A stretch of DNA of 64,000 nucleotides from Panaeolus papilionaceus (Eukaryota > Basidiomycota > Agaricomycetes > Agaricales): contig JADNRZ010000009.1 of NCBI GenBank assembly GCA_015501605.1, positions 434,001 through 498,000 of the forward strand. The letters are read 5' to 3'. Below, piece after piece: positions 13,203-25,356 of the stretch (positions are counted from its first letter, which is position 1; the number at the start of each line of letters is the position of its first letter). The position numbers were made by a program, and so were the translations under genes. Below the pieces are notes generated by a model, which had not been told where the DNA came from, searched no databases, and worked only from the letters and a program-made list of their open reading frames with translations.

Positions 13203-14795
13203 ATGGTATCTCAAGGAACTAAACGAGCGGCTTTGGAAGGTTAGTTTTACCATCCAAAAACCTCAAATTGTGTTTCTGGCTTATACCAAATATTACCCCG
13301 GCCTTCTCCTAACAGTTGCACTATTTCTTGCATCTCAAGTGCGTTATTTCACCTCATAGGTTGGGAGTAAAGGCCCTATACTGAACGGAAACACAAGGCA
13401 GCATTGTATTATACCATGCGCGTGAGTGTCGTCTTCCACACTGTGATGTCAGGGTTGATCTAACTGGACTTCAATTTCAATGTATAGTGGGTGCTCGACT
13501 CTATATCACCAGATAAGAAGGACAGTATTGTCAAAGAGAAGCAACTTGAGGCACTCAAACGATTAGGTCACGCGGAGCTTAAGTTGGATGAATATGAACG
13601 TATGTGCTTCTGCCTTCATTATCCCAGGATTCAACGTGCTCATGCAGAGTACAGGCAAAGTTGCGAACGAGGTTATCCATCCCGATGACATTCACGTCAC
13701 CTTCAAAGGTACTTATCATTCTATTTTTTCAATGTGCTTTAAAGCTCAATTGCACACATTTTTCAATTAGACATTGGAGGGCTTGAGCCTATCATCTCCT
13801 CTCTCCGCGAATCCGTCATCTACCCCCTTCTCTACCCCAACCTCTTCACAGGTACATCCTCGCTCCTTGGAGCACCCAAAGGCGTCCTTCTCTTTGGCCC
13901 ACCAGGGTGCGGCAAGACCATGCTCGCAAAAGCCCTTGCAAAAGAGTCAGGAGCGACATTTATCAACATTGCCGCCTCAGTACTTACCAACAAGTGGTAC
14001 GGCGAGTCCAATAAACTCGTCGCTGGTTTGTTCAGCTTAGCGCGTAAAGCTCAACCCTCAATTATTTTCATTGACGAGATCGACTCGTTCCTTCGGGAGA
14101 GGTCAAAAGGAGACCATGAAGTGACGGGCATGATGAAAGCTGAATTCATGACGTATGTCAAGTTTCAACCTTTATGTTGTGAGCCCTCAACATTGAAATT
14201 TTATGAATCGCAGTCTCTGGGATGGACTTCTATCCGCAAGTGACCGTATATTGGTATTGGGCGCTACAAATCGCCCTAACGATATCGACTCTGCTATTCT
14301 CCGCCGCATGCCCAAACGCTTCGGAATCGGTCTTCCAGAGCTCGAGCAGAGAGTAAAAATCCTTAGCTTGGTAAATTTATTTTCAAATATTATTTTATTT
14401 TTAGACTCACCCTACGTTCACCCTAGATGCTGAAAGATACTAAACTTGATCCCTCTTTTAACATCCGTGCACTCGCAGAACAAGCGTCGGGGTGCTCTGG
14501 ATCAGATCTTAGAGAACTGTGTAGAAATGCCGCCATGGTACCTGTCAGAGAATTTATGAAAACTCTTGAGGGCTCCGGTGCAGAGAACATGGAAGCGCTT
14601 GCAAAGGGACAAGCAGAGGTGGGTGTCTTTCAAACATTTTTTCATTCATGAGATCCCTGATGAATGGTATTATAGGGCTTTAATGTGCGACCACTAAAAC
14701 TGTCAGATTTCTTTGCTTACGATGGAACGACACCGTTACCACCTGTTACATACGATCACCGGTCTAGGCTGGATGACGAAGAGCCCTTGGATTGA
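13203..14795 (+). CDS. MSP1: Msp1/ATAD1 outer-membrane AAA ATPase, 366 aa
   Basis: Nine exons: 13203..13239, 13316..13338, 13398..13421, 13488..13599, 13655..13708, 13771..14152, 14214..14370, 14427..14618, 14676..14795. The N-terminal anchor helix (ALFLASQAALYYTM) is built from two exons of 23 and 24 nt, so gene finders may miss it. The AAA core has Walker A (GPPGCGKT), pore loop KWYGESNK, Walker B ([14 protein letters not shown]), sensor ATNRPNDID and arginine-finger region ILRRMPKRF. The C-terminal helical part includes MLKDTKLDP, very close to yeast Msp1. Length matches yeast Msp1 (about 360 aa). Msp1 extracts mislocalised tail-anchored proteins from the mitochondrial outer membrane and peroxisomes. 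The acceptor at 13654 was chosen because it gives [17 protein letters not shown], as in the family, and a normal 55-bp intron. Confidence 0.93.
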
Positions 14796-15141
14796 TCATA
14801 ATATGCATTCCTTTATCTCCGCTGCTGACTTGTGGTTGGCAGTATTGGATAATCTTCTGTGTATTTCTCACTCCTACACGCCACACACCTACTATCGTAT
14901 AATTGATTTTTAATGAGGTCAGAGAAGCCCCTCTACCCACACCTGTTTTAGACGTATGTACATACATGATAGATATACAAAACACTACTCCTTTTAAGAC
15001 ATACTACCTAACGTACATGCTACCTTGCGCTTCCTATCATTGGTGTACAGCGTTAATTTACAAAATGCAGAACAAAAAAAAAATCTCGTCAGTCATGAAG
15101 AGTAAAATATGGCAATCGTCTCAAAACCCCAGGCGAAGGTG
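14796..15141. other. Convergent intergenic region
   Basis: A 346-bp AT-rich gap between two convergent 3' ends, with a run of nine A (about 15072-15080). It should hold both 3' untranslated regions. No other feature was seen. Confidence 0.5.
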
Positions 15142-17398
15142 TTAAACTGGGTTAGCAAGAGTGACATTGGTAAGGAAGGCCATGGCGGCTTCGCGGTATG
15201 TGTCGCGGGTGATTTCAAGGGGAATGAGGCCATCCTTGAATGTCAAAAGTCGCTTGTCCGAGAGGGTATACCGGGGCCATTGGAAGTCAAACAAGCCCTT
15301 TCCGTTGGGGTTCAGGTTAACAACGAAGCGAATGAGATAATCAGCCATGTCGCCCCCGCCATAGACATTCAATATGTCTGTGCCGTGCGCCGATCCGAGA
15401 ACAGGGAGGCCCTTCAGGCGCTTGTTAACTAGAGTGCAAGGACGTGTAAGTCGCTGCTCCCTGTGCTCAATTCACATTAAGATAGCGTACGTACGGAAAG
15501 CCCAGACATTAGGGTTGGTGGGAAGAGTATTTTGAAGCATCCATCGACGGGGAGCCTGAAATACACCATCTGCCTGGAATGCTGCGATCCTCTTAAATTG
15601 AGGGGTCAGCGCATTGAGAATACCAGTGTTGAAGGGTGATCCCTGGGTGATATCGCCGGGGTAGAGATCGGCAAGCTTGTCGAGTTGAGCATCGGTGACT
15701 CCAGGAAGGAAGACAGTCTTGATGTAATTTTTGAGTTGGCTCTCGGTCCTAAAAAATAGTCGGTACAAAACGAATTGAAGAGCAACCAGCGACAAACGTG
15801 ATGTTCAAGGTTGACAGGGAGAACAATGTTCCTTCATCGTCACAGTTTCCTGTGCGTTGAGGTCAGCCAAGATTTAGGGGGCGATGACGGGAGAAACAGT
15901 ACCCGTAACGTAAGGAATATTCGCAATCTTGTTTTTTTGAGTCGCGACCAATGGAGGTTCAGTGAGGAAAACGCCGTCGGTACGAGGTAACCAGGAAAGG
16001 TGAAGAGACTGGTAGGAAAAGATTCCAGGAGTCTTGTTGATAGCAGCCTTCAAGGCCTTGTAAGGAATAGTACGCAAGCAGGCCAAGGTGTCTGCAGCAC
16101 CAGAGCAGCCTGTTTGAGAAACGAGGAAATCGTAGTAAACTTGGCCATTTGTGATATCACCGACTGGGATGGGACCACCGGATTGCATAAACCCGGCCCG
16201 GAAGAGGCCTTCAGGGTTTCCACCATTAGCTTGCATATGGAGTGCAACGGAGATAGCGCCCGCAGATTCGCCCCAACTACAACGGTTAGTTTGGTTTCGC
16301 CACCAAATTGAGATGCCAAGCACGGAGATACGCACATCGTAACCTTAGTAGGATCACCACCGAAATTGGAAATGTACTTCTGAATCCATCGAAGCGCCTG
16401 TCGCTCTTTACAACTCATTGATTTATTATTCTGCAGAAGAAACAAAAATAAAACGCACGATCTTGAAGTCCCAGGTTGCCTACACCTGCTGACTTGACCT
16501 CTTTGCTGGCAAGGAAGCCAAAGGCTAAAGCTCCATAGTCAGAACTTGTCGTCGGGGATACAAGCGCTTATCACCTACCGTTCAGTCTGTAGTTCATGCT
16601 GACATATACAACGGGGGTTCCTAGCTCGATAGACCTCGATACAATAGATCCGCCATCATACCTACCAGTAAAAAAGTGAGCATCATAAAAAGTGAAATTC
16701 AATAGATCACTTGCATCGACGTGCTGCCCAATATAAAACCGCCTAGAAAATCGTCTCAATAAACTTTGATTGTGAAGTAGAGTAGAAACGGGTACACACC
16801 GCCAAAGATCCACTAAGGGGGGATTTATAATTAGCAAAATATAAGCAAACCTTCTTGGACGATCACCTACAACTACAACAGGTAATTTGGAGTTCGCCGT
16901 GGCACCTGCGGGTGCGACAACATTAACCGTGAGACCTTATAAGTGTTCATGCACATGAGCTATGTCGAGTCTTGCCTCTGAAGATATTGTACGTGGCACT
17001 TACAGTCTTCGTCGTCAGGGAAGATCTGCCCAAAGATGGAGTTGATGACAAAATTGGCTGCGTCCCCGACCAGGCCTTCAATAGGCAAATTGACGGCCAT
17101 TTGTCCACAAGATGGCCCATAGGCTGTAGCATCAAAGCTTCCAGTGTATGGAGAATTGGCTACAGGTAATTTGAAGCGGAGATCCCCAACCCTTTGAAAT
17201 GGTCGGGATCTACGGTGTTAAGTTGAAGAGAGTCACTCACGGCGGTTTGGCAAAGGGAATACCCAAAAATTTGTTGGACTTGCCATCGGCAATGCCCTTG
17301 AATGTCCCGCTGTCTAGTTGGATAGTCGGTACTGCTGGTGCAGCACTGATAAGCAGGCCATGCAAGACCAAACTGGCTAGGAGATGGAAATGCATCAT
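15142..17398 (-). CDS. Secreted type-B carboxylesterase/lipase (copy A), about 545 aa
   Basis: Twelve exons: 17398..17241, 17191..17004, 16935..16871, 16812..16800, 16742..16715, 16661..16579, 16524..16459, 16405..16336, 16276..15903, 15849..15798, 15748..15495, 15428..15142. A signal peptide (HFHLLASLVLHGLLISAAPA) is followed by an alpha/beta-hydrolase of the Candida rugosa lipase type. It shows the oxyanion region WIFGGGF, the nucleophile elbow WGESAGA (about S228), the acidic residue in NCDDEGTLFS and a late His in HGTDILNVYG. It is a tandem paralogue of the gene at 18766-20949. Oddities: exon 4 is 13 nt, and intron 16714..16662 appears to start with GC (GCAAGT). The GC model gives GSTSMYDGG, matching the paralogue's GATSMYDGG. 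Substrate (lipid, sterol ester or xenobiotic ester) cannot be read from sequence. Confidence 0.88.
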
Positions 17399-18765
17399 AT
17401 ATTGGTGCAGGTCCTGCAGCTTCAGTCCTTCTACGTTCATTCATATATCTGCGCCAGCGATGCATCACGAGTGCAGTAAGCCACATGTGGGTGAGTTTCG
17501 TGCAATATCTGATTGGCAGGAGGACAGTACGGGTGCTATTTCCGTTGAACAAGAGGGCATTCAACAAACACCATACGAAGGCGATCTGCACAAGCTCCTG
17601 TGAAATGAACTGAGCAAGGTCAGATGAACAATAGCTCTGCTTCTGGCATTCTGCTAATGGCGATAAAGTATGCATCTAGTGATGCATTGATATAGGGCGC
17701 ACTACGAAGACAAATCAGGACGAGATGTACCCTCTCATAGAGACAAGAAACCAATCGATTCATCCCTGATTCATTCAGTAAAATCATGAGCGATCAGATA
17801 TATGCCATTCCTTTCCCCTAAAATGCCGAAATATATGAAGTTAGCCTAAATTTGGGATGAAGGTAGACTTTGGTGACATCTCGGACATACCATTGTCATC
17901 ACGTCGACCCGAACATCCTCGCTGCACAGCACAGGTGGATATGCTTCACATGGACGGTGCATGTGCTTATTACGACATTAGGTCCTACGAGGCCCCAAGT
18001 CCCGGTATACATTCGTAATCTTTCTTACACCCGCTTGCTTGTTTTCTTGCAGGGCTACGCACAAGTTCTCCAATGAGTCATTGGGGATCAGAGGATTTTT
18101 ACTCAGTAGATAAGACCTGTGGGCGTCAACGGTAACCAAGTTGTATTCATCGACACAACCCAAGCAGACCCCTGTCCGTTATACTTGAAGGGAAGTTAAG
18201 CAAGGGGAATAACATAGTAAATTTCAAGAGGACGAGGGTGGTGGTGGTGTGAAAGGAAAGAAGTGCTAAATCTGGATCTGTGAAGTTGGCCGCGTCTTTC
18301 TCACGACAACTTTGTCGGGGCCCGTCTTTGCAACTGCTTTTGTAGTTTGACGAGCACGCAGCATCTTTAGGTCCGCACATTTCTCCGAGGATGTAAAGTG
18401 ACGCGGACTTGTAACTTGAGCTTGCCAGTGTGTTGTCTTCACTCTTGACTTTTTTTCTCTACCGCATGCTACATACTCCCTGGACCTGAGCAGAGAGCCG
18501 AGTGATGCATTGTTCAAGTTGGGCTGTTACGCAAAGGGAGGTTGTAAGACATGATGGAGATGCGTTGAGACAAATCAATGTAGTTGCGTTGTGGACTTGG
18601 GGTGCTAGATGGTGATAGTACATACATGGCTAGTCGTAATACAATATATAATTTACAGAAGGTTTTGGAAATGGGCATTTTTCGTGAATCGTGAAATGCG
18701 AATCGTAAGTCGTACGCTTTTCATCGTATCATCATAACAAACAGCATAAAAGGAAGCTCAACCCT
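17399..18765. other. Intergenic, promoter of carboxylesterase copy A
   Basis: About 1.37 kb between the tandem carboxylesterases. The left end is upstream of copy A and the right end is downstream of copy B. Several short open frames show no domain. No TATA-like element stands out near copy A. Confidence 0.45.
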
Positions 18766-20949
18766 TTAAACGGGGTGTTCGAGCGTCACCTCTGTGAGAT
18801 ACCTCATTGCCTCCTCTCGGTAATCGTCGTTCTGGATGGTTTTGCTGGTCAGACCATCTCGGTAGACGAGTAGTTTCTTCGATGTAGGTGTATATCTGGG
18901 CCATTGGAAACCGAAAGAAGGGTTAGGATTCAGATTGTTGGTGAAGCGGATGAGATGTTCGCCCATGTCGCCAAAAGCATAAACGTTTAAAATGTCATGA
19001 GCATGGAGCTGAAAAGGTAGATAGTGAGCCAGTAAGTTTAACAACTTCATCAAAGGAAATCTTACTGAGCCTAGGAAAGGCAGGACTTTGAATCGTTTGC
19101 TCACATATGACCAGGCGTTTTGTTTGCCAGAGGTGTGTTGGAGGAACCATCTACGGGGAGCCTGGAAAACGCTATCACCCTGGAAAGCTGCCAAACGCTT
19201 CGATTGGGGGGTCAATGCGTTCAAAATACCAGTGTTGAAAGGTGATCCCTGGGTAATATCCTGAGGATAAAGTTGGGCAATGCGATCGACTTGAGCATCG
19301 CTAATGCCAGGGAGGAAGACAGTCCTGAGGTAAGTCTTGAACTGGGCAGTGGTCCTGTAAATTCATCGATGAGACGAATGAAAAAGGTAACAGAAAATTC
19401 ATTGCTCACGTAATGTTGGCATTAGCGATAGAAAAGAGAGTCCCTTCGTCGTCACAGTTCCCATTGACAAATGGAACATTAGCAACCTTGCCCTGTTGTA
19501 CCAGTTTCTGAGGGTCTTCTGTGATGAATACACCATCCGCTCGAGGGAGCCACGCGAGACGCAATGACTATATCCAGGTCAATCATATTGACACACGTTA
19601 AAAAGAAAAACGCATACCTGGTATTCGAAAATTCCAGGGGTGTCGTTAATGGCATCCTTGAGTTTGGCGAAGGGCACGGTGCGAAGACAAGCCAGTGTGT
19701 CGGCAGCTTTGGAGCATCCAGTAGACGCAACAATGGAGTCGTAGTAGACCTGGCCATTTGTAATATCGCCAACAGGAATAGGCGCCCCAGATTGCATGAA
19801 TGCGCCACGGAATAGACCCTCATGATTACCGTTGTTGGCAACCATGTGGAGTGCAGCGGAAATAGCGCCTGCAGATTCACCCCAGCTAGAAATTTGGGCG
19901 TCAAAGGTGCAAACAACAACAGATAAAAAGGAAAATATTTACATGGTAACCTTAGAAGGATCGCCTCCAAATTGTCCGATGTATTTCTGAATCCAGCGCA
20001 AGGCAAGGCGCTCTGGGTGCATTATTAGTGCTTGCGTCACTGAAAACTTGACAGTTCCACGTACGGTCCTGGAGTCCAAGGTTGCCGACACCTGCTTCTT
20101 TGACTTCTTTGCTAGCAAGGAAACCGAAGCCTAAACAAGCGAAATGAGACATAGAAACCATTATACATCCCAGAGAACGCATACCAGTCACACTAAAGAA
20201 TACTAAGTCTGAGAGCTGAATAGTAGAGTAGAGGTAACGCACCGGTAGTTCATGCTGACATAAATAACTGGCTGCTTTAGATTCAATGACTGCTGGACAA
20301 TGATTCCACCGTCATACATAGAAGTGGCTCCTAGTTCAAAGCCGCCTCCAAAGATCCACTGGTATGAACCATTGTTATGTCAGACATAGAAAGCAATATA
20401 CCACCCGTGAATGTGCATACCGCGACGACAGGAAGCTTTTCGGAGGCCTTGACACCTTTGGGACGCACAATGTTTACCGTCAGACCTAAATAAACAAAAC
20501 GTCAGGAAAACGATCAGCGTACGACAGCAAGCTACTGACAGTCCTCAGATTCAGGGAAAACGACTCCAAAAAGTGTTCCGACGACCTGCTCAGCTACATC
20601 AGCAAGCACACCCTTTACAAGAGGTAGCTTGATAAGCTGCTGAGGACATGAGGGGCCGTAGTTTTTGGCGTCATAGACCAAGTTACTGTATGTGAATGGT
20701 TGCGGGAGTCGGAATCGGAGGTCACCGACACTGCGCATAAGCAAGACATCAGAACGACAGACAAAGATGCCAAACGATATAAACATACGGGGGTTGGGCA
20801 TAGGGAATTCCCAAAAACTTTTCTGTGTTCCCAGAAACCCTCCCAATGACGCTCGCACCATCCAAGGTGACAAGAGGGCCGGTAGCCGCAGGAGCAGCCA
20901 CCACGGACAATATATGAAGTGCAAGAACGAGAACACTTCCCGATATCAT
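18766..20949 (-). CDS. Secreted type-B carboxylesterase/lipase (copy B), 544 aa
   Basis: Eleven exons: 20949..20789, 20730..20540, 20485..20421, 20358..20243, 20192..20185, 20130..20065, 20012..19943, 19885..19618, 19567..19410, 19354..19066, 19008..18766. The signal peptide is MISGSVLVLALHILSVVAAP. Hydrolase hallmarks are EKFLGIPYAQPP, WIFGGGFELGATSMYDGG, WGESAGA (about S230), NCDDEGTLFS (about E356) and HAHDILNVY. The fifth exon is only 8 nt and supplies V-T-G between NYR and FGFLASKEV; without it the frame breaks. Copy A lacks this split but has others, so intron positions have drifted since duplication. A TATAAAA lies about 65 bp upstream of the start. Family members hydrolyse carboxylic esters outside the cell; exact substrate unknown. 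Confidence 0.9.
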
Positions 20950-22329
20950 AATGTCTGCAAGGGGGAGGGGACAGAGAAAAATCCCTTAGCGACACTAGGG
21001 TGGACTATCGATATTTTATACCCCATGTGAGAGATATCCGAAAAGCCGCATTGGATGGATGAGGATCACCCCTTCGCAAGAAAAGGTGGACGGAGCAAGA
21101 TAAAAAGTTGTCCAATTTTTCGCCACCTGATCTCGTAGCACAATGACAAGGATGAGAAAGGCCATCGTGAATCAACGCTATACGCCCCGATCTCCAGATT
21201 ACATACCGTTCCTTCTCCAAACAGATGGAATTCAAGGCGACTGTCGGGTGCTGTCAGAGCACGAGCAAGGCCAGGAAAGTTTGTCGTCCAAGATCTCTCG
21301 GCGTCTTTGAGCTGCGATGCATGGTCACACACCCTGCTGATCCAACCCTGTCAGCACAAGGCTGCGCATAATAGAGCAAATCCAGAGTCATCCACGACAA
21401 GTGATACTTGGTCGTAAGAATGAAAGGTGGTTGTCAGCGGTCGTCTGACAAGGGGATTCGGAAATAATTTCGCTTGAATGTCGAAATATGGGACTCATAT
21501 ACTAGTGGTGATGTTCCGCTTGGTGTTCAGCACCGTTTTGTCTGCTTCTTGGGAAGTCGGTAGCATTGACGCCTGTTAAGCACGCTAGGCGATGGCGGGC
21601 GTCACTACGGAGGAAATTTTTGGGAGCTGAGTATAGAGTAGCATATTGCAGCATGAGGTGCAAACATTGGCAAGGTGGTTTGCACAGTAGGTAGACTCCT
21701 ATCCCAGTTTCAATCAAACATCGTAAGCCCAAGTGATCCCTCATAAGCCGCCCAGAACCTTGAGTATATTGATTTCTAATCAGCGCCGATGTTTCCCGTG
21801 TTTGAGCTTACTCTTGCCAATGGTGCCGCTACAGAAGAGCATTGCGACCAAAGACAAACCTAATTAGCGGAACAAGTTGCACGAAAGGCGACAATGAACT
21901 TGACTGACAATGTGGTGCAAAGGTCACAGGACACGTTTTCTGGGGAAGCCATTATTGTGGGAATAATTATTTATTCCTTGGCGGCGCGCGAGTTGTTAAG
22001 GCGCATCTCACCGCCTCTCACCGCCCATTGAATTGACGCGTCATCCTGAGGACTAATAACTATCATCCCCTCACTGGAATAAAATAAAAACTCGACATTC
22101 ACGTGCAGGAACGACGTTTTACTTTTTCAAGTTGCAATTTTATTTACATTCAAGTCATTTACATAAGGTCCAGATATACACTGAGCAGTCATTAAAAGAA
22201 TCATGGGGAAATAACCTGCCAATTGTGGGGTATATTGTTATCATCAATATCGCGGGGTGACCCTTGGCCCCGAGGAACCACAGGTCATTACGTCATACTC
22301 AAGCTCATCTCGGTCTGGATTGTTCACGT
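20950..22329. other. Intergenic, promoter of copy B and 3' flank of trehalase
   Basis: About 1.38 kb. Apart from the TATA-like box listed separately, I see no gene, RNA or repeat. A GC-rich palindrome-like patch lies near 21978-22025. Confidence 0.45.
21014..21020 (-). promoter_or_regulatory. TATA-like box of carboxylesterase copy B
   Basis: Read on the minus strand the site is TATAAAA inside GGGGTATAAAATAT, about 65 bp before the start codon at 20949. Position and sequence suit a TATA box; no transcript start is known. Confidence 0.5.
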
Positions 22330-25300
22330 TCAAAGCAAGAGGAATGACGCCCCGACAGAAATGAGAGAAATGAGCAATACAGTGGAACCCCCAATCTTTC
22401 CAGTCATCGCCGCGCCCGTGCCATTGCCATTTCCTGGTTTCCCGCTTCCAGGAGCTGTGGCAACATCCAGAAGAGAAGGACATTGTGGAGCAGCTATTTG
22501 TTGACCGTAATTACTGGCAACCCACAACAAGACTCCGTTTGTCCAACCGAAGCCAGCCTATCAGGATAATACAATTTGTGTGAGCGGGGTAGTTAACAAC
22601 ACGGTTGCGTTAACAAGGCTGACCTGAACGGTATATTCGCCACCCCGTCCCGCAGAATCAATGTCAAGATTCGAGAATTTCTCGAACATCTGATGAAAGA
22701 GATGTAGATGTGTTTGCGTAAGACGACCAGAAATTGTATACCACAAGTTACAAGAGCAATGAACTCACGTTGCCTGTATTATTGACACTCTGCGTGACCT
22801 GTAACTGGTCATCGGGCAGTCTGTCTAATACTCCAGGGATAGATCCACCAGTAGCATGCCTAAAGAAGTTGTTAATTTCTTGCACGTGAAAGCACCGTGA
22901 CGCCACATACCAGCTGCAAAGGGCACTGGTGAAGTAACGGTTTGCCAATCCTCTTTGAAGTGCGGCACCCCATCCTTCTCCGTCAACGGCAGATCCCCCG
23001 TTGAGAATAGTACCGTTGACAATATTGATATCAGCACCTGACCCAGTGGTGGTAGCATTGACGATTGTGGACCCTCCATGAACAGGTTGGCCGGGCAAAT
23101 CTCCCTCCGACAAACCCAGCTGACCAGAGGGGATGAGGCTAAATGTCGATTGCCCAGATGGGACTGAAGGAGCTGAGCCTTTGGTCACATTCGATGGCAA
23201 TTGGCGAAGGGCTTGCAAGATGACGTATTGATGCGGTGGCCAGGTATTTGGAGCATCCCTAGAACGATAACGGGTAATTGTAGTTATTCTTGGACATAAT
23301 CGCAGGAGAGCCTACCATTGCAAACCAGTGTCCACGAAGGAGGATGGGAATGTACCATTGTAACGACTCAAGACCAAGTTGACTGAAGAGAAGGCGGAGA
23401 ATGCGGTAGTTGCATTGGCAGCGACCTCATCGGGAATCACTCCACTCCAGAAAGGGTAGAACGCTGCGGCACTGAAGACATTGCTGCGTGCGTTGGTATC
23501 AAGGATAAAGTCATAGAACGCAACCTGAGGTAGAATAAGTATTGATCCGAGTCTGTGCAGAAGCCTATTCTAACCCACCTTTTGGGAATCCCAGAATAGA
23601 TCGAGGATACCTGATTTAAGATTATTAGCAGCTGTGCGGTGCCTCTGGACAGCAGGGTCTGAGGCAGGATACAGATCAGCCAACAGAAGGTGGTTCTTAT
23701 CTGAATGCAGGGATTGAGATCATGTTATCCTGAAGTTTTGTCGCAAAACGACTTACGGAGAATGCTGTTGAGGCAGACAGCGATTGTGTTTCTGACGTTC
23801 AAACTCCTCAGACCAGCGGCAGCGTTGGCTTGAGAGAACCACCGCATAGTATAATCCCATCCAGTTTCAGCACCACTGGCGAGTTCGGCGTAGAGGTTGG
23901 CTCGCTGAGTTTCGTTCAATGCCGGGCTAACGCTGGGGTCGTTGGCGGTGGTATAATCTAGATGAGATCAGGTCAACATCTGACTATGATGTATACACTT
24001 TGCGTAAGAAATACCGGTCAAATAGGATTCAGGTCGTGGAGCCGTGTTGTTAACTGAGTAATGAAACATGGTGTGGGTCTGGTTCGTGAATGGGCTGTGA
24101 ACCTGGACAGAACGATTGTCCTGCCACCAAGCAAGCTCTTTCTTTGGTATGCGTCAGTATACTCGTATAATGTCTCATAGAATGCGAAAATATCGTACTT
24201 CAGCCAGAGGAAGTGCTCTCTTAAGAATATCTCGGTCACCACTGGTTTCGACATAACGGGAAAGCATCTATTTGTGGAACGACAGTCAGAGATCCGTTCT
24301 AAAAATAAATACATTGTGAACTGACCTGAATAAACAGGGGAGGTTGAGAGCGGTTAAGATCTAAATGTGTAAAGTTAAACAACCCGGAATAGACGGAAGA
24401 AAAAAGAACACACAGTATATCCTGCCGCCATTGGGGATAAAGCCAATGGTATCCAGCTCATCCATAAAGTTTTGGAGGGTGTCGTTGGCGACAGAGAACA
24501 GTTGAGACTCGATGAGACCCTCGACAATCCAGAAGCTGTCCCAGTAGTATTGTTCTCTGAAACGACCACCTTTGAGGGGGGAATCAGATTCATGCTGAAT
24601 GAGGTTTGCAACTATCTTTCTTACCAGGAACCACAAATGTGTGGTTGAGAGGAATCAAAGAGCTTTCACACTTGCCACTGCTTCCGCACAACGTCGAAGA
24701 GTTGGTCCCTCGTACGAGCTGCGTCCAGAAGCTATGGACTCTTTGGGCGAATGCCTTGGGCAACGCTGCTGTGACATTGTTCAGGAAGGGTGGCTCATCA
24801 GTAAAGCCAGGCAACGCCAAAGCCTGCAGCTCCAATCCTTCTCCCGCAAAATCGTTTTCAACAAAGTCCACAACTTGACCATAAGTTGTCGAGGTCGAGA
24901 TATTTTTGAAGTCATTCAAAACCTCCTGTGCACTTTTACTGGTGGGCTGGTGACGTAACGTCAGTCGAGAAGCACGGAACTCTAAAATAGATGAACCCCG
25001 AACCTTATCCACAAAAGTTTTATCATCAGGGAATAGATGCGCAACGTTGACGGTTTGCAGTAACTGTATAGGAGAAGAAGCACAGACGGGTCAACGATAC
25101 AAATCAGAATGCAGAAGATAATCCGTTCACATACAGATCCAGCACAGAAAATCTCCGAGGGACACCAGGCTTGCTTGGGGGGCAATGCAACTTGAGATGG
25201 TAAAGTCGTGGACAGGGGAGCTGTAGCAGCGGGTACTGCAGTTGACTGAGTGATTGTAGGGGGAGCAGTGTTGATACCACCACTGGGAGATGTTGCAGTG

Positions 25301-25356
25301 CTTTGTGCGGCTATTCCGCTGGCAAGCAGAGCAAGTGTGGTCGCTGCAGCTAACAT
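22330..25356 (-). CDS. Secreted/GPI-type trehalase, GH37, 751 aa
   Basis: Fourteen exons: 25356..25135, 25063..25004, 24946..24625, 24569..24414, 24360..24326, 24267..24199, 24141..24015, 23957..23757, 23700..23579, 23524..23316, 23258..22911, 22859..22769, 22689..22624, 22557..22330. Both trehalase signatures are present: PGGRFREQYYWDSFW (about 201-215) and QWDAPNTWPP (about 507-516). WCPSEIFCAG, LLQTVNVAHLFPDDKTFVDK, FIPNGGRIYY and GEYTVQAGFGWTNGV also match the family. It starts with a signal peptide (LAAATTLALLASGIAAQ). It ends with a Gly/Asn-rich spacer and a hydrophobic tail (TVLLISLISVGASFLLL), which predicts a GPI anchor. The enzyme splits trehalose into two glucoses at the cell surface or wall. 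All exon joins keep phase and no key motif is broken. Confidence 0.93.

Noticed and set aside
13339..13359. 21-bp intron after the second Msp1 exon
   Set aside because: Too short; the acceptor at 13397 gives a 59-bp intron and completes the membrane helix.
13600..13627. 28-bp intron in the Msp1-like gene (acceptor at 13627)
   Set aside because: Too short, and it inserts residues absent in the family; the acceptor at 13654 gives a 55-bp intron and the expected protein.
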